Assembly: GCF_900111015.1 (NCBI RefSeq) | Contig: NZ_FOFS01000016.1 | Span: 1 to 64,000, forward strand | DNA length: 64,000 bases | Reading direction: 5' to 3' | From: Solimonas aquatica | GTDB lineage: Bacteria > Pseudomonadota > Gammaproteobacteria > Nevskiales > Nevskiaceae | In this document: in pieces, positions 27,723 through 37,135 of the stretch | Numbering within the stretch: the stretch's first letter is position 1 | Layout: every line of letters begins with the position of its first letter | Notes under the pieces: model-generated | Database searches by the model: none | Seen by the model: only the letters and a program-made list of their open reading frames with translations | What the model was told of the DNA's origin: nothing | Position numbers and translations under genes: made by a program

Positions 27723-28089
27723 GGGGGACGAGATACGGATTGCCCTTCATCGTCGGGCTGCCCGCCATCAGCATGGTGATGGTATGGCGCTCTCGGCCGG
27801 CGCGGAACCCTCCTGCTTCAGCCTGTTCGTGGCGCCTAATAGGCTGTTTTCAAAATGTTTTTACTTCAGCCTTTCCCGGCTTCAGCCGTTCCCGGGCGAT
27901 ACCAGCTGCCGCAGCGGCGGTGCCCGCCATACCCCCGCACCAAGCCACAAGCAGACAACCAAGCCTGCCCGGACTTTAGTCAGCACATCAATTCGGCAGG
28001 CTCCACTCACACACATGTGCCAAGGAAAATCAGGTGTTTCACCGGCATCCGGGCGCAAGCTTCCGCCAGCTTGTGCCTTGGCATCGGGT
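27723..28089. other. intergenic region without a recognisable gene
   Basis: This region separates housekeeping groESL from the catabolic cluster. No frame has a credible start and family match. A minus-strand frame ends in the TGA that lies within the groESL -35 element, and could be a gene remnant, but it is too short to assign. Several CCCGGG and GCCGG palindromes occur. A boundary of the inserted or transferred cluster may lie here. Confidence 0.4.
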
Positions 28090-28458
28090 TTAATCAGTCG
28101 GCGTCGCCGGAACGGACTCATTCAGTTTCAGTATCCAGCGGACGATCGCCTCGGCTTCCTCCTGCGTCACAGCAGGATTGCTTGGCATCGGAACGATGCC
28201 CCAGGCTCCGGAGCCACCGTGCCGGATCTTCATCGCCAGACTTTCGGTGCGCTCCGCCCGGGATTCCGACGCATAGCGAATTGCAACCATCTTGTAGGGA
28301 GGGCCGATGCGCTGTTCCTCACGCGCATGGCAGCCGTTACAGCCCTTGTCATTGAAGAATTTTTTGGCCGTTGCGTCATCGAACGCGGGCGCCGGCGACG
28401 CAGTCGCAACCATTGCCACACCTGTCAGCAGCGAAAATGCAAACAGCTTGCGTGCCAT
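28090..28458 (-). CDS. small class I cytochrome c
   Basis: The 122-residue precursor has a signal peptide (ending near SPAPAFDD), one heme-attachment site CNGCH (Cys40, Cys43, His44) and the sixth ligand methionine in VPMPSN (Met91), as in cytochrome c551/c552. The mature protein is a small periplasmic electron carrier. It is the last gene of the minus-strand group that begins with the DUF1302 gene, 63 bases after the heme-propeller protein. It may take electrons from that protein or from a periplasmic dehydrogenase. Confidence 0.88.
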   Translation of the reverse strand: MARKLFAFSLLTGVAMVATASPAPAFDDATAKKFFNDKGCNGCHAREEQRIGPPYKMVAIRYASESRAERTESLAMKIRHGGSGAWGIVPMPSNPAVTQEEAEAIVRWILKLNESVPATPTD

Positions 28459-28521
28459 GCTCGATTCCTACCCTTCGCCTTTAGTCCGGAAATAAACCAG
28501 CTGACGTTTCAGACGCAGCAA

Positions 28522-30327
28522 TCAATCATCGCCAACATCAATGACCACAGCCATGGATGGACCCGAACCTTCCGGGTAATTTCCGTAGGACGCTATCAGG
28601 TGACCGCTGACAGGACTGATCGCAAGCTGTCGCAAGTACGCCATCTGCCTGGGCAAGGGATAGACCGTGCTGCGGCCCGTAGAAGGATCGAGACGATAGA
28701 TCGCATCACTGTTTGCGTTGACGACCCAGACCGCCTTGCGCCGCTCATCCCAGGTCACGGCATAGGGAGCGGCAGCCGGATCAGGCATTTCGTACGTGCC
28801 AACAATCTTGCCCGTCTGCATATCAATCTTCGCAACACGGCCGCTGCCAAAGAGCGCCACCCACAGATGCCCGGCGTTGTCCCTGGCCATTCGCCTCGGC
28901 CCTTCACCCTCGGCAAAGGGCACGACCTTGACCACCTTGTGCGTAGCCGTATCAATACAACCTACATAGCCATTGACCTGCGAGTACCAAGCTTCCTTGC
29001 CGTCGGCAGACAAGACTGTTGAATAGATGAGGTGATTGATGGGGCTCAGCCCCTTGAGGGCATTGACATCGTGGAACGCGACCGCCCCCGTGTCCGGATC
29101 CAGCGTTCCCATCTGGTTGGATCCGACCAGCGTGACCCAGATCTTTCCGAAAGCGTCGCGTGCCAGGTGTCCACGCGAATCAATCGACATGTCATGAACA
29201 ATCGCGGCGCCGCCGATGGCCTGCGTATCCGGCAAGTTGGTCGGTCGCAGCGTCCATAGCGTCCACTTTTCGGTGCGTGGATCGAACCGGCCGAACTGGT
29301 CGTGATCGATCATCGACACCCAGAGCCGGCCATCGTCGTCCGGAACAATCGTATGTGGTCCGGTTGAACCGTTGAAGTCGACTTTGATCCATTTTGTCTC
29401 GCCGTCATGCGGATCAAGTCGTACGATCAGATTGCGACGTACGTCCGCCCCCCAAAGATACGGAGAGTTCGGCACAGGGACCATTTCACGCACCAACGCG
29501 TCCTTCGGCAGGGCATACTCCCTGATCACAGTCTTGCGCGATACACCCAGCGCAGCGCCGTATCGATAGTCGTCTGCGGCCAGATGCACTGTCTGCGTCG
29601 GGAAATGATCTGCCAGATACTTGGCGATGATTTCACCCTGCCGAACATCGAAGAAATTGTAAGCAGCGTTCTGCGCGGTCGGCCAGTCTATGGCATCGAG
29701 ATTCATGGGGCTCTCAAGCGGAAAGACTGCATAGTGTTTGGAGCGCATGTATTTGACCACGGCGCGCCAGGACTCATGCCGCACGAGCTTGCGCCATTCG
29801 GAGAGCGCTTTTCGGTCGCCCTCTGGGCCATTGCTTACCGCTTCGATCCTGGCCGCATATTCACGCACACGCGGGCTGGCCATCTGATGGCAACTCGAAC
29901 AGCCGGAGAGTGTGATATTGCGCGCCGTGCCACCGGGCATGCCTGCGAACCACGCGGAGGCCGGCGCTATCTCGGCAATATTCGAGCTGCGCGCCAGATA
30001 GACGGTCGCGTCTGCGCCGGCATTTCCCGATGGCGCTGGTTCAAGCTGGCGCCACCCGAGCTTGCGCGCGGTCAGCGATATCCTGTCGCGCTTGCCCAGC
30101 GACTCATCCGCAATCGTGAAGCGTCCATCAGCCCCCGAAAACACTGTAATCGCAGCAGGCCCTGCGTGCCCTCCGGAAAACGTCAGTGTGACGGCGGCCT
30201 GCGCCACACCTCGGCCATCTTCCGAAGATATCACCCGCCCCGACAGCTCTGCGCCATAGGCCGAAGCCGCCAGCAGCATAGCCATCTGTGCGCTCGCGAT
30301 GGATAGCGCGATACTTGATCTACTCAC
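28522..30327 (-). CDS. exported heme-binding protein with streptogramin-lyase-like propeller
   Basis: The 601-residue protein has an unusual three-part layout. After a signal peptide comes a carboxypeptidase-regulatory-like beta domain (about 27-112). Then comes a cytochrome-like segment with one CSSCH site (Cys143, Cys146, His147), and finally a beta-propeller of the Vgb/SMP-30 type (about 255-600). The propeller shows repeated blades such as GRLWVSMIDHDQFGRFDP and GHLWVALFGSGRVAKID. Propeller proteins of this type often carry lyase or lactonase activity; with a heme attached, a periplasmic redox enzyme is possible. It lies between the DUF1302 gene and a cytochrome c gene. Catalysis is not shown by sequence. 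Confidence 0.75.
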   Translation of the reverse strand: MSRSSIALSIASAQMAMLLAASAYGAELSGRVISSEDGRGVAQAAVTLTFSGGHAGPAAITVFSGADGRFTIADESLGKRDRISLTARKLGWRQLEPAPSGNAGADATVYLARSSNIAEIAPASAWFAGMPGGTARNITLSGCSSCHQMASPRVREYAARIEAVSNGPEGDRKALSEWRKLVRHESWRAVVKYMRSKHYAVFPLESPMNLDAIDWPTAQNAAYNFFDVRQGEIIAKYLADHFPTQTVHLAADDYRYGAALGVSRKTVIREYALPKDALVREMVPVPNSPYLWGADVRRNLIVRLDPHDGETKWIKVDFNGSTGPHTIVPDDDGRLWVSMIDHDQFGRFDPRTEKWTLWTLRPTNLPDTQAIGGAAIVHDMSIDSRGHLARDAFGKIWVTLVGSNQMGTLDPDTGAVAFHDVNALKGLSPINHLIYSTVLSADGKEAWYSQVNGYVGCIDTATHKVVKVVPFAEGEGPRRMARDNAGHLWVALFGSGRVAKIDMQTGKIVGTYEMPDPAAAPYAVTWDERRKAVWVVNANSDAIYRLDPSTGRSTVYPLPRQMAYLRQLAISPVSGHLIASYGNYPEGSGPSMAVVIDVGDD

Positions 30328-30345
30328 GTCGTCGCCTCATCCGGA

Positions 30346-32373
30346 TCAAAACTGATACGTGAAACGCATCGTGAATTCATTCATGAAGTCCGCAGTCGAA
30401 AGCGTGCTGTCGTTCGGATTGTGGTTCCAGGTCGTACCATCGATGAAGTTGTAGAACCCTTCGACTGTCACTGCACCGCTCGGCTTCCACTTCAGACCGG
30501 GTTGCACCAGGATGCCGCCATGAACGTCGATCAGCGCCGCCGCACTGAGCTCCCAAATGTATGCCGGCCATGGCTGCAGGAAGGCCAGCGCAAAGTAAGT
30601 CGCCCCGCCTCCGATGCCGGTCGCAATCGCCTTGTCGGTATTGCGTCCCTTGACCGTTTCACCGCCGTAACCGCTCAAGTGCCGCCCGAAAAGATCACTC
30701 TCGGTCTTGTGCATCGCCTGGAACACCAGATAGGTCGCCGGAAACTCTGATGTAAAGCGATGGTATTTCTCGGCCACGAATGCAATTTCGGTCTCGTTGC
30801 TGCGCAGCGGATTCCGCGACAGACTCAATGGCGTGAAAGCGCGGTCTGGCGTGTAGGCCGCTTCAAGATTGAAGATGACCTGATTGAAGAACGATCCGGG
30901 ATCATCCGTCTCGGTCACATAGCTGAGGCCAAGTCCGAATACGTCCTCCTGGTAGTACTCACGGGCGATATGGCCGCGCAGGCCACCGGACGCCTGGAAG
31001 AACGCGCTGAGCTCGCGATGTGCCCGGTCGAAGTCATTGCCGACTGATCGCGCAAGAATCTGCTGCGCAGCCGGGAACTCATCAATCGCAGCATTGAGCG
31101 CTGAGATGCCACCGAGGCGCACATCTGCCGCATACCAGAACCACTCGTCTGCGCTGACCACGGACACCGGCGTAGGGGCAACTTCGAATGCTGTCTGCGC
31201 CATGAGGGGTCCGCAGCCGCTACCGGCGCCGAGCACTGCTGCACAGTAGGTGTTCAGCACTGCACCAAGCAGATTGTCGTTCGGCAAATCCTTGTTGACG
31301 CCGGTCTCGGTCCATCGGAACACGCCAGCGTCGTTATAACGACGAACCGCCATCGCTTGCCAGCCCCAAGACCCATAGTCGCCCTTGAGACGTATGCCGT
31401 AGTTGACCTTATTGTCGTATCCACCCGCAGCGTACATGTCATGAACGGTGAACTGCGTCGGGATGACGTTGTACGGCGTATTGGGATTGGGCAGCACGGA
31501 CGGCTGGAACTTCTTGACGAACGCATCCGCCACGATTGTCGATCCAAGCTGCGCTCCGAGACGCACGCCCAGGGACGGCACGCGCTCATCCGAGTACTCC
31601 TCAAGCGCCCGATCCAGAATCAGGTGACGGCGCAGATCCAACCCGTCCACCTTGTCCATGACCCGAAAGAACAGCGCCTGCCCCCAGGCGATGCGCTGGT
31701 TGCCGGCACGCAGCGTGAAGGGCCCATCGGCATATTCGAACAAGAAGGCAGGAAAATCGACGAAGTAGTTCCGACCTGTAATCTCGAACATCTGGGGATT
31801 GTTTTTGCCATCAACCAGATATTCGTAGTGGTTCGGCTTGCCCTGATACAAGCGCGGAACACCTCCTTCGATCATGCCTTGACTGTTGCTGAAGTCCCTC
31901 GCGTTGAAGTCATCATCGTAGTCGCGCAGGTTGTAGATTCCGCGCATCTGCCCGACAAAGCGCAGTGTGCTGGTGAATCGCAGCTCGAGCTGCTGCTCCC
32001 AGCGCAGGACATTGTAGTTGAGCAGATTCTTGACTGTTTTCTGCGGCCGCTGAATCTCATCCGTCAGGACGCTCAATGGAATCGCAAACGGCAGGCCGTC
32101 GCGAAGAATCGGCGCAAGAATATCCAATCCATCGACCGGCAAGCCGGGATTGCCTGGCGTACGCGTTACGGTGACCTTGTTGAATGGATCGCCGAACTGG
32201 TTGTACGGATTGGGATCGTCATTCGTCTTGATCGCGATGTCGGCGCGCAAGTAGCCGCTCGTTGCGTAGTCCACTCCAAACAGGGACCCTTTAGCCTGCC
32301 CCCAGGCAGTACCAGATAACGCGAACGCCACGCCGGCCAGGCCCAAACACGCACGGCGAATGGTCTCATGCAT
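30346..32373 (-). CDS. DUF1302 outer-membrane-type protein
   Basis: The 675-residue protein starts with a signal peptide (MHETIRRACLGLAG, cleavage near AWGQA) and ends in an aromatic residue (FTYQF), as outer-membrane barrels do. The sequence is rich in amphipathic strands, Tyr, Asn and Gly and fits the DUF1302 family. This family is regularly found with DUF1329 and MMPL-type exporters in clusters that break down hydrophobic compounds. A GGGAGG ribosome site lies seven bases before the start. It is probably a pore or scaffold for hydrophobic substrates; that function is inference. Confidence 0.8.
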   Translation of the reverse strand: MHETIRRACLGLAGVAFALSGTAWGQAKGSLFGVDYATSGYLRADIAIKTNDDPNPYNQFGDPFNKVTVTRTPGNPGLPVDGLDILAPILRDGLPFAIPLSVLTDEIQRPQKTVKNLLNYNVLRWEQQLELRFTSTLRFVGQMRGIYNLRDYDDDFNARDFSNSQGMIEGGVPRLYQGKPNHYEYLVDGKNNPQMFEITGRNYFVDFPAFLFEYADGPFTLRAGNQRIAWGQALFFRVMDKVDGLDLRRHLILDRALEEYSDERVPSLGVRLGAQLGSTIVADAFVKKFQPSVLPNPNTPYNVIPTQFTVHDMYAAGGYDNKVNYGIRLKGDYGSWGWQAMAVRRYNDAGVFRWTETGVNKDLPNDNLLGAVLNTYCAAVLGAGSGCGPLMAQTAFEVAPTPVSVVSADEWFWYAADVRLGGISALNAAIDEFPAAQQILARSVGNDFDRAHRELSAFFQASGGLRGHIAREYYQEDVFGLGLSYVTETDDPGSFFNQVIFNLEAAYTPDRAFTPLSLSRNPLRSNETEIAFVAEKYHRFTSEFPATYLVFQAMHKTESDLFGRHLSGYGGETVKGRNTDKAIATGIGGGATYFALAFLQPWPAYIWELSAAALIDVHGGILVQPGLKWKPSGAVTVEGFYNFIDGTTWNHNPNDSTLSTADFMNEFTMRFTYQF

Positions 32374-32757
32374 CTGTCATCCTCCCTTTATAATTTAGCG
32401 ACTCGCGCAGCCCGTTCGGCGCTCATCCCGCGGATCGGGATTGAAGCACCGATGATCAGATTTCCCGCAGAGCATTCATGTTGCGCAGGCCGTGCCCGCA
32501 AAACCATTACCCGATTCGGGGAGGATGCCGGCCCATTCGAGGGTTTCCACTGCCACCTCCTGCACAGCGAGCGCGGACCTGAGGGCCGCGTCGGCAACGG
32601 CCTCGCAATCAGCGTGAGTCACGTGGCACTCCCTGTGATCAGAACCAGCATCGGCGCTTCGCCAAGGAAGCGTTTGAGACATGCCGGGAGGTACCGAACC
32701 GGGTTCACGGTGCTGAATGGGCGCTGCTGAACGTAATCGCGCCGTTTGCCCGTGATT
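32374..32757. other. intergenic region upstream of the DUF1302 gene
   Basis: No supported gene. It should hold the promoter of the DUF1302-propeller-cytochrome group. Near the gene the AT-rich stretch TTATAAT/AAATTATAAAG just before the ribosome site could be a -10 element. At 32510-32521 is CCCGATTCGGGG, which resembles motifs in other control regions of the cluster. Confidence 0.4.
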
Positions 32758-34137
32758 TCAGACGCCGCCAAGGCGCAGCATCGCGCTCTGGGTCAGATAA
32801 CGGTCGTAAAGGTCGGCCTGGTTGGCGCCGCTGAAATGCGCGTTCTCCAGCTGCCGGATCTGCTGCAGTCGCGTGATGCCGCCAGTCTGGATATCGGCAG
32901 CGATCACATGCGTCCAGCTCCAGTAGGGATGCGCACCGTCCATCACCTTCTTGCCGCCGCGCTCGTAGAGACTGTATGCGCCGTCGAATGAACGGAACGG
33001 CTGCCCCATGCGGTCATACGTCACCATGCCGATGACGATCTGGTTTCGTGCATCGAACCAGACGCGTTTCTTGGAGATCGGCGCGCGAGGGAACATCGTC
33101 GGCTCGGCCTCGACGACGATGGCTTCCGGCACCAGTTCGACGGTTGTATCCCAGAAGGAATTGCCCTTTGCCCCTCCGTGCGTACCGTGCCGCCAATCAG
33201 GATCGTCAGGATTCCAGCCTCCCGAAATCGCGGCGAGGAACGGACCACGCGCAACGACGCGGTAGTTGCCCCAGGTATGCAGGGGATCGCCTGCGGCCCA
33301 GGCGTCTGAGAGGTACATGGTCGTTCCCGGCAGCAGCGGCTCGAAGCGCTGGTCGGTCGGAAGCTGGCGGATGCGGCGGAAGTCCGGTATGTAGCCGTAG
33401 AGTAAGGGGAAGGTCTTCTGGTCGTAGGGCCAGATGTTGAGGAAGGATGTCCCCCGATGCTGGTGCGGCGCCAAGAAAAACACCGACTGGAAGCGCAACT
33501 TGTCCTGATGCTGCTCCCAGTAAGGCCTGGGCTCCAGGCTGACACGCGCGACCGGATGCAGCTCCGCCCAGCCCCCCGCATAGTTGAAGTTCACCTTGCC
33601 GGAGACATCAACATCCTGCACCTCAAAGGCATAGAACGAGGCGTCGTGCCGCCCCCAGCTCAGCGTCTGCGCGGCGAACAGCTCCAAACCGGTCCTCGGA
33701 TCGGGAAACGGATTGCCGCCAATCCACGGCCGGCCATCCGGCGCGACCACGTTGCCACGTCCGTCGAAGCGCGCCTTGCCCTGGTTTCGCAAGGTCGCTT
33801 CTATGTACTCCCATGGAGACAGGCGCATGAGATCCGTGGTGGTCCGCGTCGTCCTCAGCCTGCGGCCCTGCTTGAGAATCTGCTCGTAGCGGATGGGCTC
33901 CAGCAGATTCTTGACGTGCTCCACGTTGCCAGCATGTATTTCGTCGCCGGTCTTGATGCGCCCGCGCGTATAAGCTTCGAGCGAGAGCAGTTCCTCCGGA
34001 TACGCAGCCGTGGCGTCGCCATCGGCCGCAAGCACCTCCCACAGCGGCGCGATGACTCCGGCCGTGAGAATGCCGCGTGATGCATCGGCCAGAAACTTGC
34101 GACGCGTATAGCCGCGGTCAAATCGGCGGATGTGCAT
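32758..34137 (-). CDS. DUF1329 protein, first copy
   Basis: The 459-residue protein has a twin-arginine-like N-terminus (YTRRKFLADASRG) and then the DUF1329 fold, related to the lipid-binding LolA/LolB type. Tracts such as AGNVEHVKNLLEPI, WEYIEATLRNQG and PLLYGYIPDFRRIRQLPTDQRFEPL align position by position with the second copy at 40814-42208. This paralogous pair suggests two carriers or a heteromer. The start at 34137 lies five bases after the epoxide hydrolase stop, so the genes are co-transcribed. Transport or binding of a hydrophobic intermediate is the likely role. Confidence 0.82.
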   Translation of the reverse strand: MHIRRFDRGYTRRKFLADASRGILTAGVIAPLWEVLAADGDATAAYPEELLSLEAYTRGRIKTGDEIHAGNVEHVKNLLEPIRYEQILKQGRRLRTTRTTTDLMRLSPWEYIEATLRNQGKARFDGRGNVVAPDGRPWIGGNPFPDPRTGLELFAAQTLSWGRHDASFYAFEVQDVDVSGKVNFNYAGGWAELHPVARVSLEPRPYWEQHQDKLRFQSVFFLAPHQHRGTSFLNIWPYDQKTFPLLYGYIPDFRRIRQLPTDQRFEPLLPGTTMYLSDAWAAGDPLHTWGNYRVVARGPFLAAISGGWNPDDPDWRHGTHGGAKGNSFWDTTVELVPEAIVVEAEPTMFPRAPISKKRVWFDARNQIVIGMVTYDRMGQPFRSFDGAYSLYERGGKKVMDGAHPYWSWTHVIAADIQTGGITRLQQIRQLENAHFSGANQADLYDRYLTQSAMLRLGGV

Positions 34138-34142
34138 GACAA

Positions 34143-35177
34143 TCAGCGCAGCGCACGCAGGAATTCGAGAATCAGGCGATTGATCTCCTGTGGCCGCTCC
34201 TGCTGAATCCAGTGGCCCGAACCCGGCACGATATGGCTGCCGACGAGATTGGGAATCCGCTCCGTGGCGCGCGCGATGGCCTCCAGCCCCCACTGCGTGC
34301 CGACATCGAATTCGCCACCGATGAAGCCAGCCGGCACCGTCAATGGCAAGCGGTCCTGCTCAGCCAGGTCTTCCCAGTTGGCATCGACATTGTGATAGAA
34401 GGCCAAGGGTCCGCCGAAGCCGGAGCGCTCGAACTCTCCGACGTAGAAATCGAGATCCTCTTCTCGCAGCCAGGCGGGCAGCTCTTCGGGCATTGCGAAC
34501 GCGTCACGCATGCGTGCGCCGTCGGCTATGCACAGCGGGCTGTTGCGAAGCACGAGAACGGGGTCGGCATCCACCGGCGCCGGCGCCTTCGACAGTGCAT
34601 CACCTGACACGCTATACAGCAGTCCGGTCAGCCAGGCGCGCAGATCCACTTCGATCTCGTCAATGATCGCCTCCTGCGCACCGAAGTAATCCTGATAGAA
34701 GGTCCTGCCGGGGCCAGCGATGACGCGATGATAGTCGCCCGGGCGTTGCTCGCCGAAGGGATTGCCCGGCAATGCGATCTGCGCGCGTCCCGCGAAGGGC
34801 ACGCTCAGTCCCATGACGCCGCGAAATACCTCGGGATACAACCATGCCGCAGTCCACGCCACCGGCGCCCCCCAGTCGTGCCCGATGACCACAGCCGGCG
34901 CATCGCCCAGAGCCCGCGCGACGCCAACGACATCGGCCGCCAGCGTTCTGATCCGGTACGCCTTGTTGTCGCGGAATTTCGACGAGCGCCCGTAACCCCG
35001 CTGATCAATCGCAACGACGCGGTATCCTGCCTGCGCCAGCACATCGATCTGCTCGCGCCACGAATACCAGGATTCCGGGAACCCGTGGACGAGAATGATC
35101 AGCGGCCCCTCACCCTGCTCGACCGCATGGATGCGCGCACCGTTGGTTTGCACCAGCCTGTGCTTTCGTTGTGTCAT
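34143..35177 (-). CDS. alpha/beta-fold epoxide hydrolase-like protein
   Basis: The 344-residue enzyme has HGFPESW (oxyanion, residues 31-37), the nucleophile aspartate in GHDWGAP (Asp101) and the late histidine in GSGHWIQQE. An aspartate nucleophile with HGFP is the epoxide hydrolase/haloalkane dehalogenase pattern; the Pro after HGF and the W after the nucleophile favour epoxide hydrolase. GAGGAGG lies eight bases before the start at 35177, which excludes longer frames. It would open an epoxide to a diol, matching the monooxygenase at 53.5-56 kb and the second epoxide hydrolase at 52.2 kb. Confidence 0.85.
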   Translation of the reverse strand: MTQRKHRLVQTNGARIHAVEQGEGPLIILVHGFPESWYSWREQIDVLAQAGYRVVAIDQRGYGRSSKFRDNKAYRIRTLAADVVGVARALGDAPAVVIGHDWGAPVAWTAAWLYPEVFRGVMGLSVPFAGRAQIALPGNPFGEQRPGDYHRVIAGPGRTFYQDYFGAQEAIIDEIEVDLRAWLTGLLYSVSGDALSKAPAPVDADPVLVLRNSPLCIADGARMRDAFAMPEELPAWLREEDLDFYVGEFERSGFGGPLAFYHNVDANWEDLAEQDRLPLTVPAGFIGGEFDVGTQWGLEAIARATERIPNLVGSHIVPGSGHWIQQERPQEINRLILEFLRALR

Positions 35178-35497
35178 CGTAGATGGCCTCCTCATCTTTC
35201 GGCGTCTGAATGCTAGAGGGGCCGGTGCACCTGCAGGCACCCCCCGGTTGGGTGAGGCGGGAGACTCGATTGCGGTTGTCGCCACATCCGGCCGGGCACG
35301 ATCCCCAAAAAGAGCGCGGCGGTTCCCCGATCTGCGCGATTTCAACCGTGGCCGCGAACATGGAATCTGACAGAGTGATGCAAAAGGTCATCCGCGACCT
35401 TCTGCCTGTCGCCTCACAAGAGCGCGCCTTTCCTGCAATCCCGGCGCGCGCCCAGGCAGGCCACCAGATCGAGAATGACGACGAGAGGAGCACGAAC
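35178..35497. other. divergent control region
   Basis: This region lies between the minus-strand epoxide hydrolase operon and the plus-strand ligase. It should hold two promoters. TCCCCAAAAA near 35301 and TTCCCCGATCT near 35323 resemble motifs in front of other cluster genes (53424-53437, 56251-56270). No gene is visible. Confidence 0.4.
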
Positions 35498-37117
35498 ATG
35501 CTGGAGCTGTCCTATACGAGCGGACCCGCAGCCGCACCGCTGCTGGGCCAGACCATCGGCGAGAACCTGCGTCGCACGGTTGAGCGGCATCCCGACCGCG
35601 ACGCGCTGATCGTGCGCTCGCAGCACTATCGAGCGAGTTATCGGCAGCTCTGGGAGCAGATCGATACGCTCGCTCGGGCGCTGCTTGCGCTCGGCGTCGC
35701 CCACGGCGATCGCGTAGGCCTGTGGGCAAGCAACCGATATGAATGGGTCTTGATCCAGTTCGCGACGGCACGTATCGGCGCGATCCTGGTCAACATCAAT
35801 CCGTCCTATCGCGCGAGTGAACTGCACTACGCCCTGGATCAGTCCGGCGTCAGCGTGCTGCTGATGGCACGCGGCTTCCGCACCTCGGACTATCGCGCAA
35901 CACTGGCACAGGTACGCGACGCCCTGCCCCAGCTGCGGCATGCGCTGGTGATCGATGACGACTGGCGCGATTTTCTCGCGCGCGCCGACGAGGTGACGTC
36001 ACGCACACTTTTCGAACGTGAATCCGCCTTGCAGTTCGACGATCCGATCAACATCCAGTACACCTCCGGAACGACCGGCACCCCGAAAGGCGCGACACTG
36101 ACGCACCACAACATTCTCAACAATGGGTATTTCATCGGCCGCACGATGGGCTATACGCCGCAGGACCGTGTCTGCATCCCCGTGCCGTTCTATCACTGCT
36201 TCGGCATGGTCATCGGCAACCTCAACTGCGTCAGCCATGGCGCGGCCATGGTGATCCCCGGCGACGCGTTCGACCCGGAAGCCACCCTGCGTGCAGTCGC
36301 CGAGGAGCGTTGCACTTCGCTCTATGGCGTGCCGACGATGTTCATCGACATGCTGCGCCACCCGCTGCTGGACGAGCTCGATCTGGGCTCGCTGCGCACC
36401 GGCGTCATGGCAGGCGCGACCTGCCCTGTACGCGTCATGGAACAGGTGCGCGAGCGCATGCACATGGAGCAGGTCACGATCTGCTACGGCATGACCGAAA
36501 CCTCGCCGGTTTCAACGCAGACCGCCGTGGACGATCCGGTCGAACAGCGTGTCGCCACCGTGGGGCGCGTGCATCCGCATCTGGAGATCAAGATCGTCGA
36601 TCCGGAGCGCGGCTGCGTCATGCCCATCGGCCAGGCCGGCGAGTTGTGCACCCGCGGCTACTCGGTCATGCGCGGCTACTGGAATAACCCGACGGCAACC
36701 AGCGAAGCGATCGATGCGGGCCACTGGATGCACACCGGAGATCTCGCGATCATGGACCGCGACGGCTACATCAGCATCGTCGGCCGCATCAAGGACATGA
36801 TCATCCGCGGTGGCGAGAACATTTATCCGAGGGAAATCGAGGAATGCCTGTACCAGCATCCCCAGGTTGCCGACGTGCAGGTCATCGGCATCCCGTCTGA
36901 ACGTTACGGGGAGGAGGTCATGGCCTGGGTGCGTCCGAAAACCGGGACGATTCCGCAATCCGGGGAACTGGAAGCATTCTGCCGCGAGCGTCTGGCCGGC
37001 TACAAAGTGCCAAGGCACTGGAAGTTCGTCGCAGAGTTTCCCGTCACCGTCACCGGCAAGGTGCAGAAGTTCCGCATGCGCGAACTGGCCATGGCGGAGC
37101 TGTCTGCTGCAGGATAG
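35498..37117 (+). CDS. AMP-forming acyl-CoA synthetase
   Basis: The 539-residue protein belongs to the acyl-activating (ANL) superfamily. The phosphate loop is YTSGTTGTPKGA, followed by YGMTETSP, HTGDLA and the hinge GRIKDMIIRGGENIYP. The catalytic lysine lies in VTGKVQKF near the C-terminus. It activates a carboxylic acid as CoA thioester before beta-oxidation. It is the only plus-strand gene inside the left half of the cluster and is convergent with the heme protein gene, 18 bases away. The AGAGGAG site fixes the start at 35498. The substrate is unknown. Confidence 0.9.
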   Translation: MLELSYTSGPAAAPLLGQTIGENLRRTVERHPDRDALIVRSQHYRASYRQLWEQIDTLARALLALGVAHGDRVGLWASNRYEWVLIQFATARIGAILVNINPSYRASELHYALDQSGVSVLLMARGFRTSDYRATLAQVRDALPQLRHALVIDDDWRDFLARADEVTSRTLFERESALQFDDPINIQYTSGTTGTPKGATLTHHNILNNGYFIGRTMGYTPQDRVCIPVPFYHCFGMVIGNLNCVSHGAAMVIPGDAFDPEATLRAVAEERCTSLYGVPTMFIDMLRHPLLDELDLGSLRTGVMAGATCPVRVMEQVRERMHMEQVTICYGMTETSPVSTQTAVDDPVEQRVATVGRVHPHLEIKIVDPERGCVMPIGQAGELCTRGYSVMRGYWNNPTATSEAIDAGHWMHTGDLAIMDRDGYISIVGRIKDMIIRGGENIYPREIEECLYQHPQVADVQVIGIPSERYGEEVMAWVRPKTGTIPQSGELEAFCRERLAGYKVPRHWKFVAEFPVTVTGKVQKFRMRELAMAELSAAG

Positions 37118-37135
37118 CGACAGGGCTCCACCACA

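Noticed and set aside
27697..29022. 441-codon plus-strand frame at the left edge of the catabolic cluster
   Set aside because: It covers the groESL promoter and runs antisense to the cytochrome and propeller genes; no family match.
32368..32730. 120-codon plus-strand frame in the DUF1302 upstream region
   Set aside because: It has no ribosome site, no motif, and overlaps the likely promoter; treated as noncoding.
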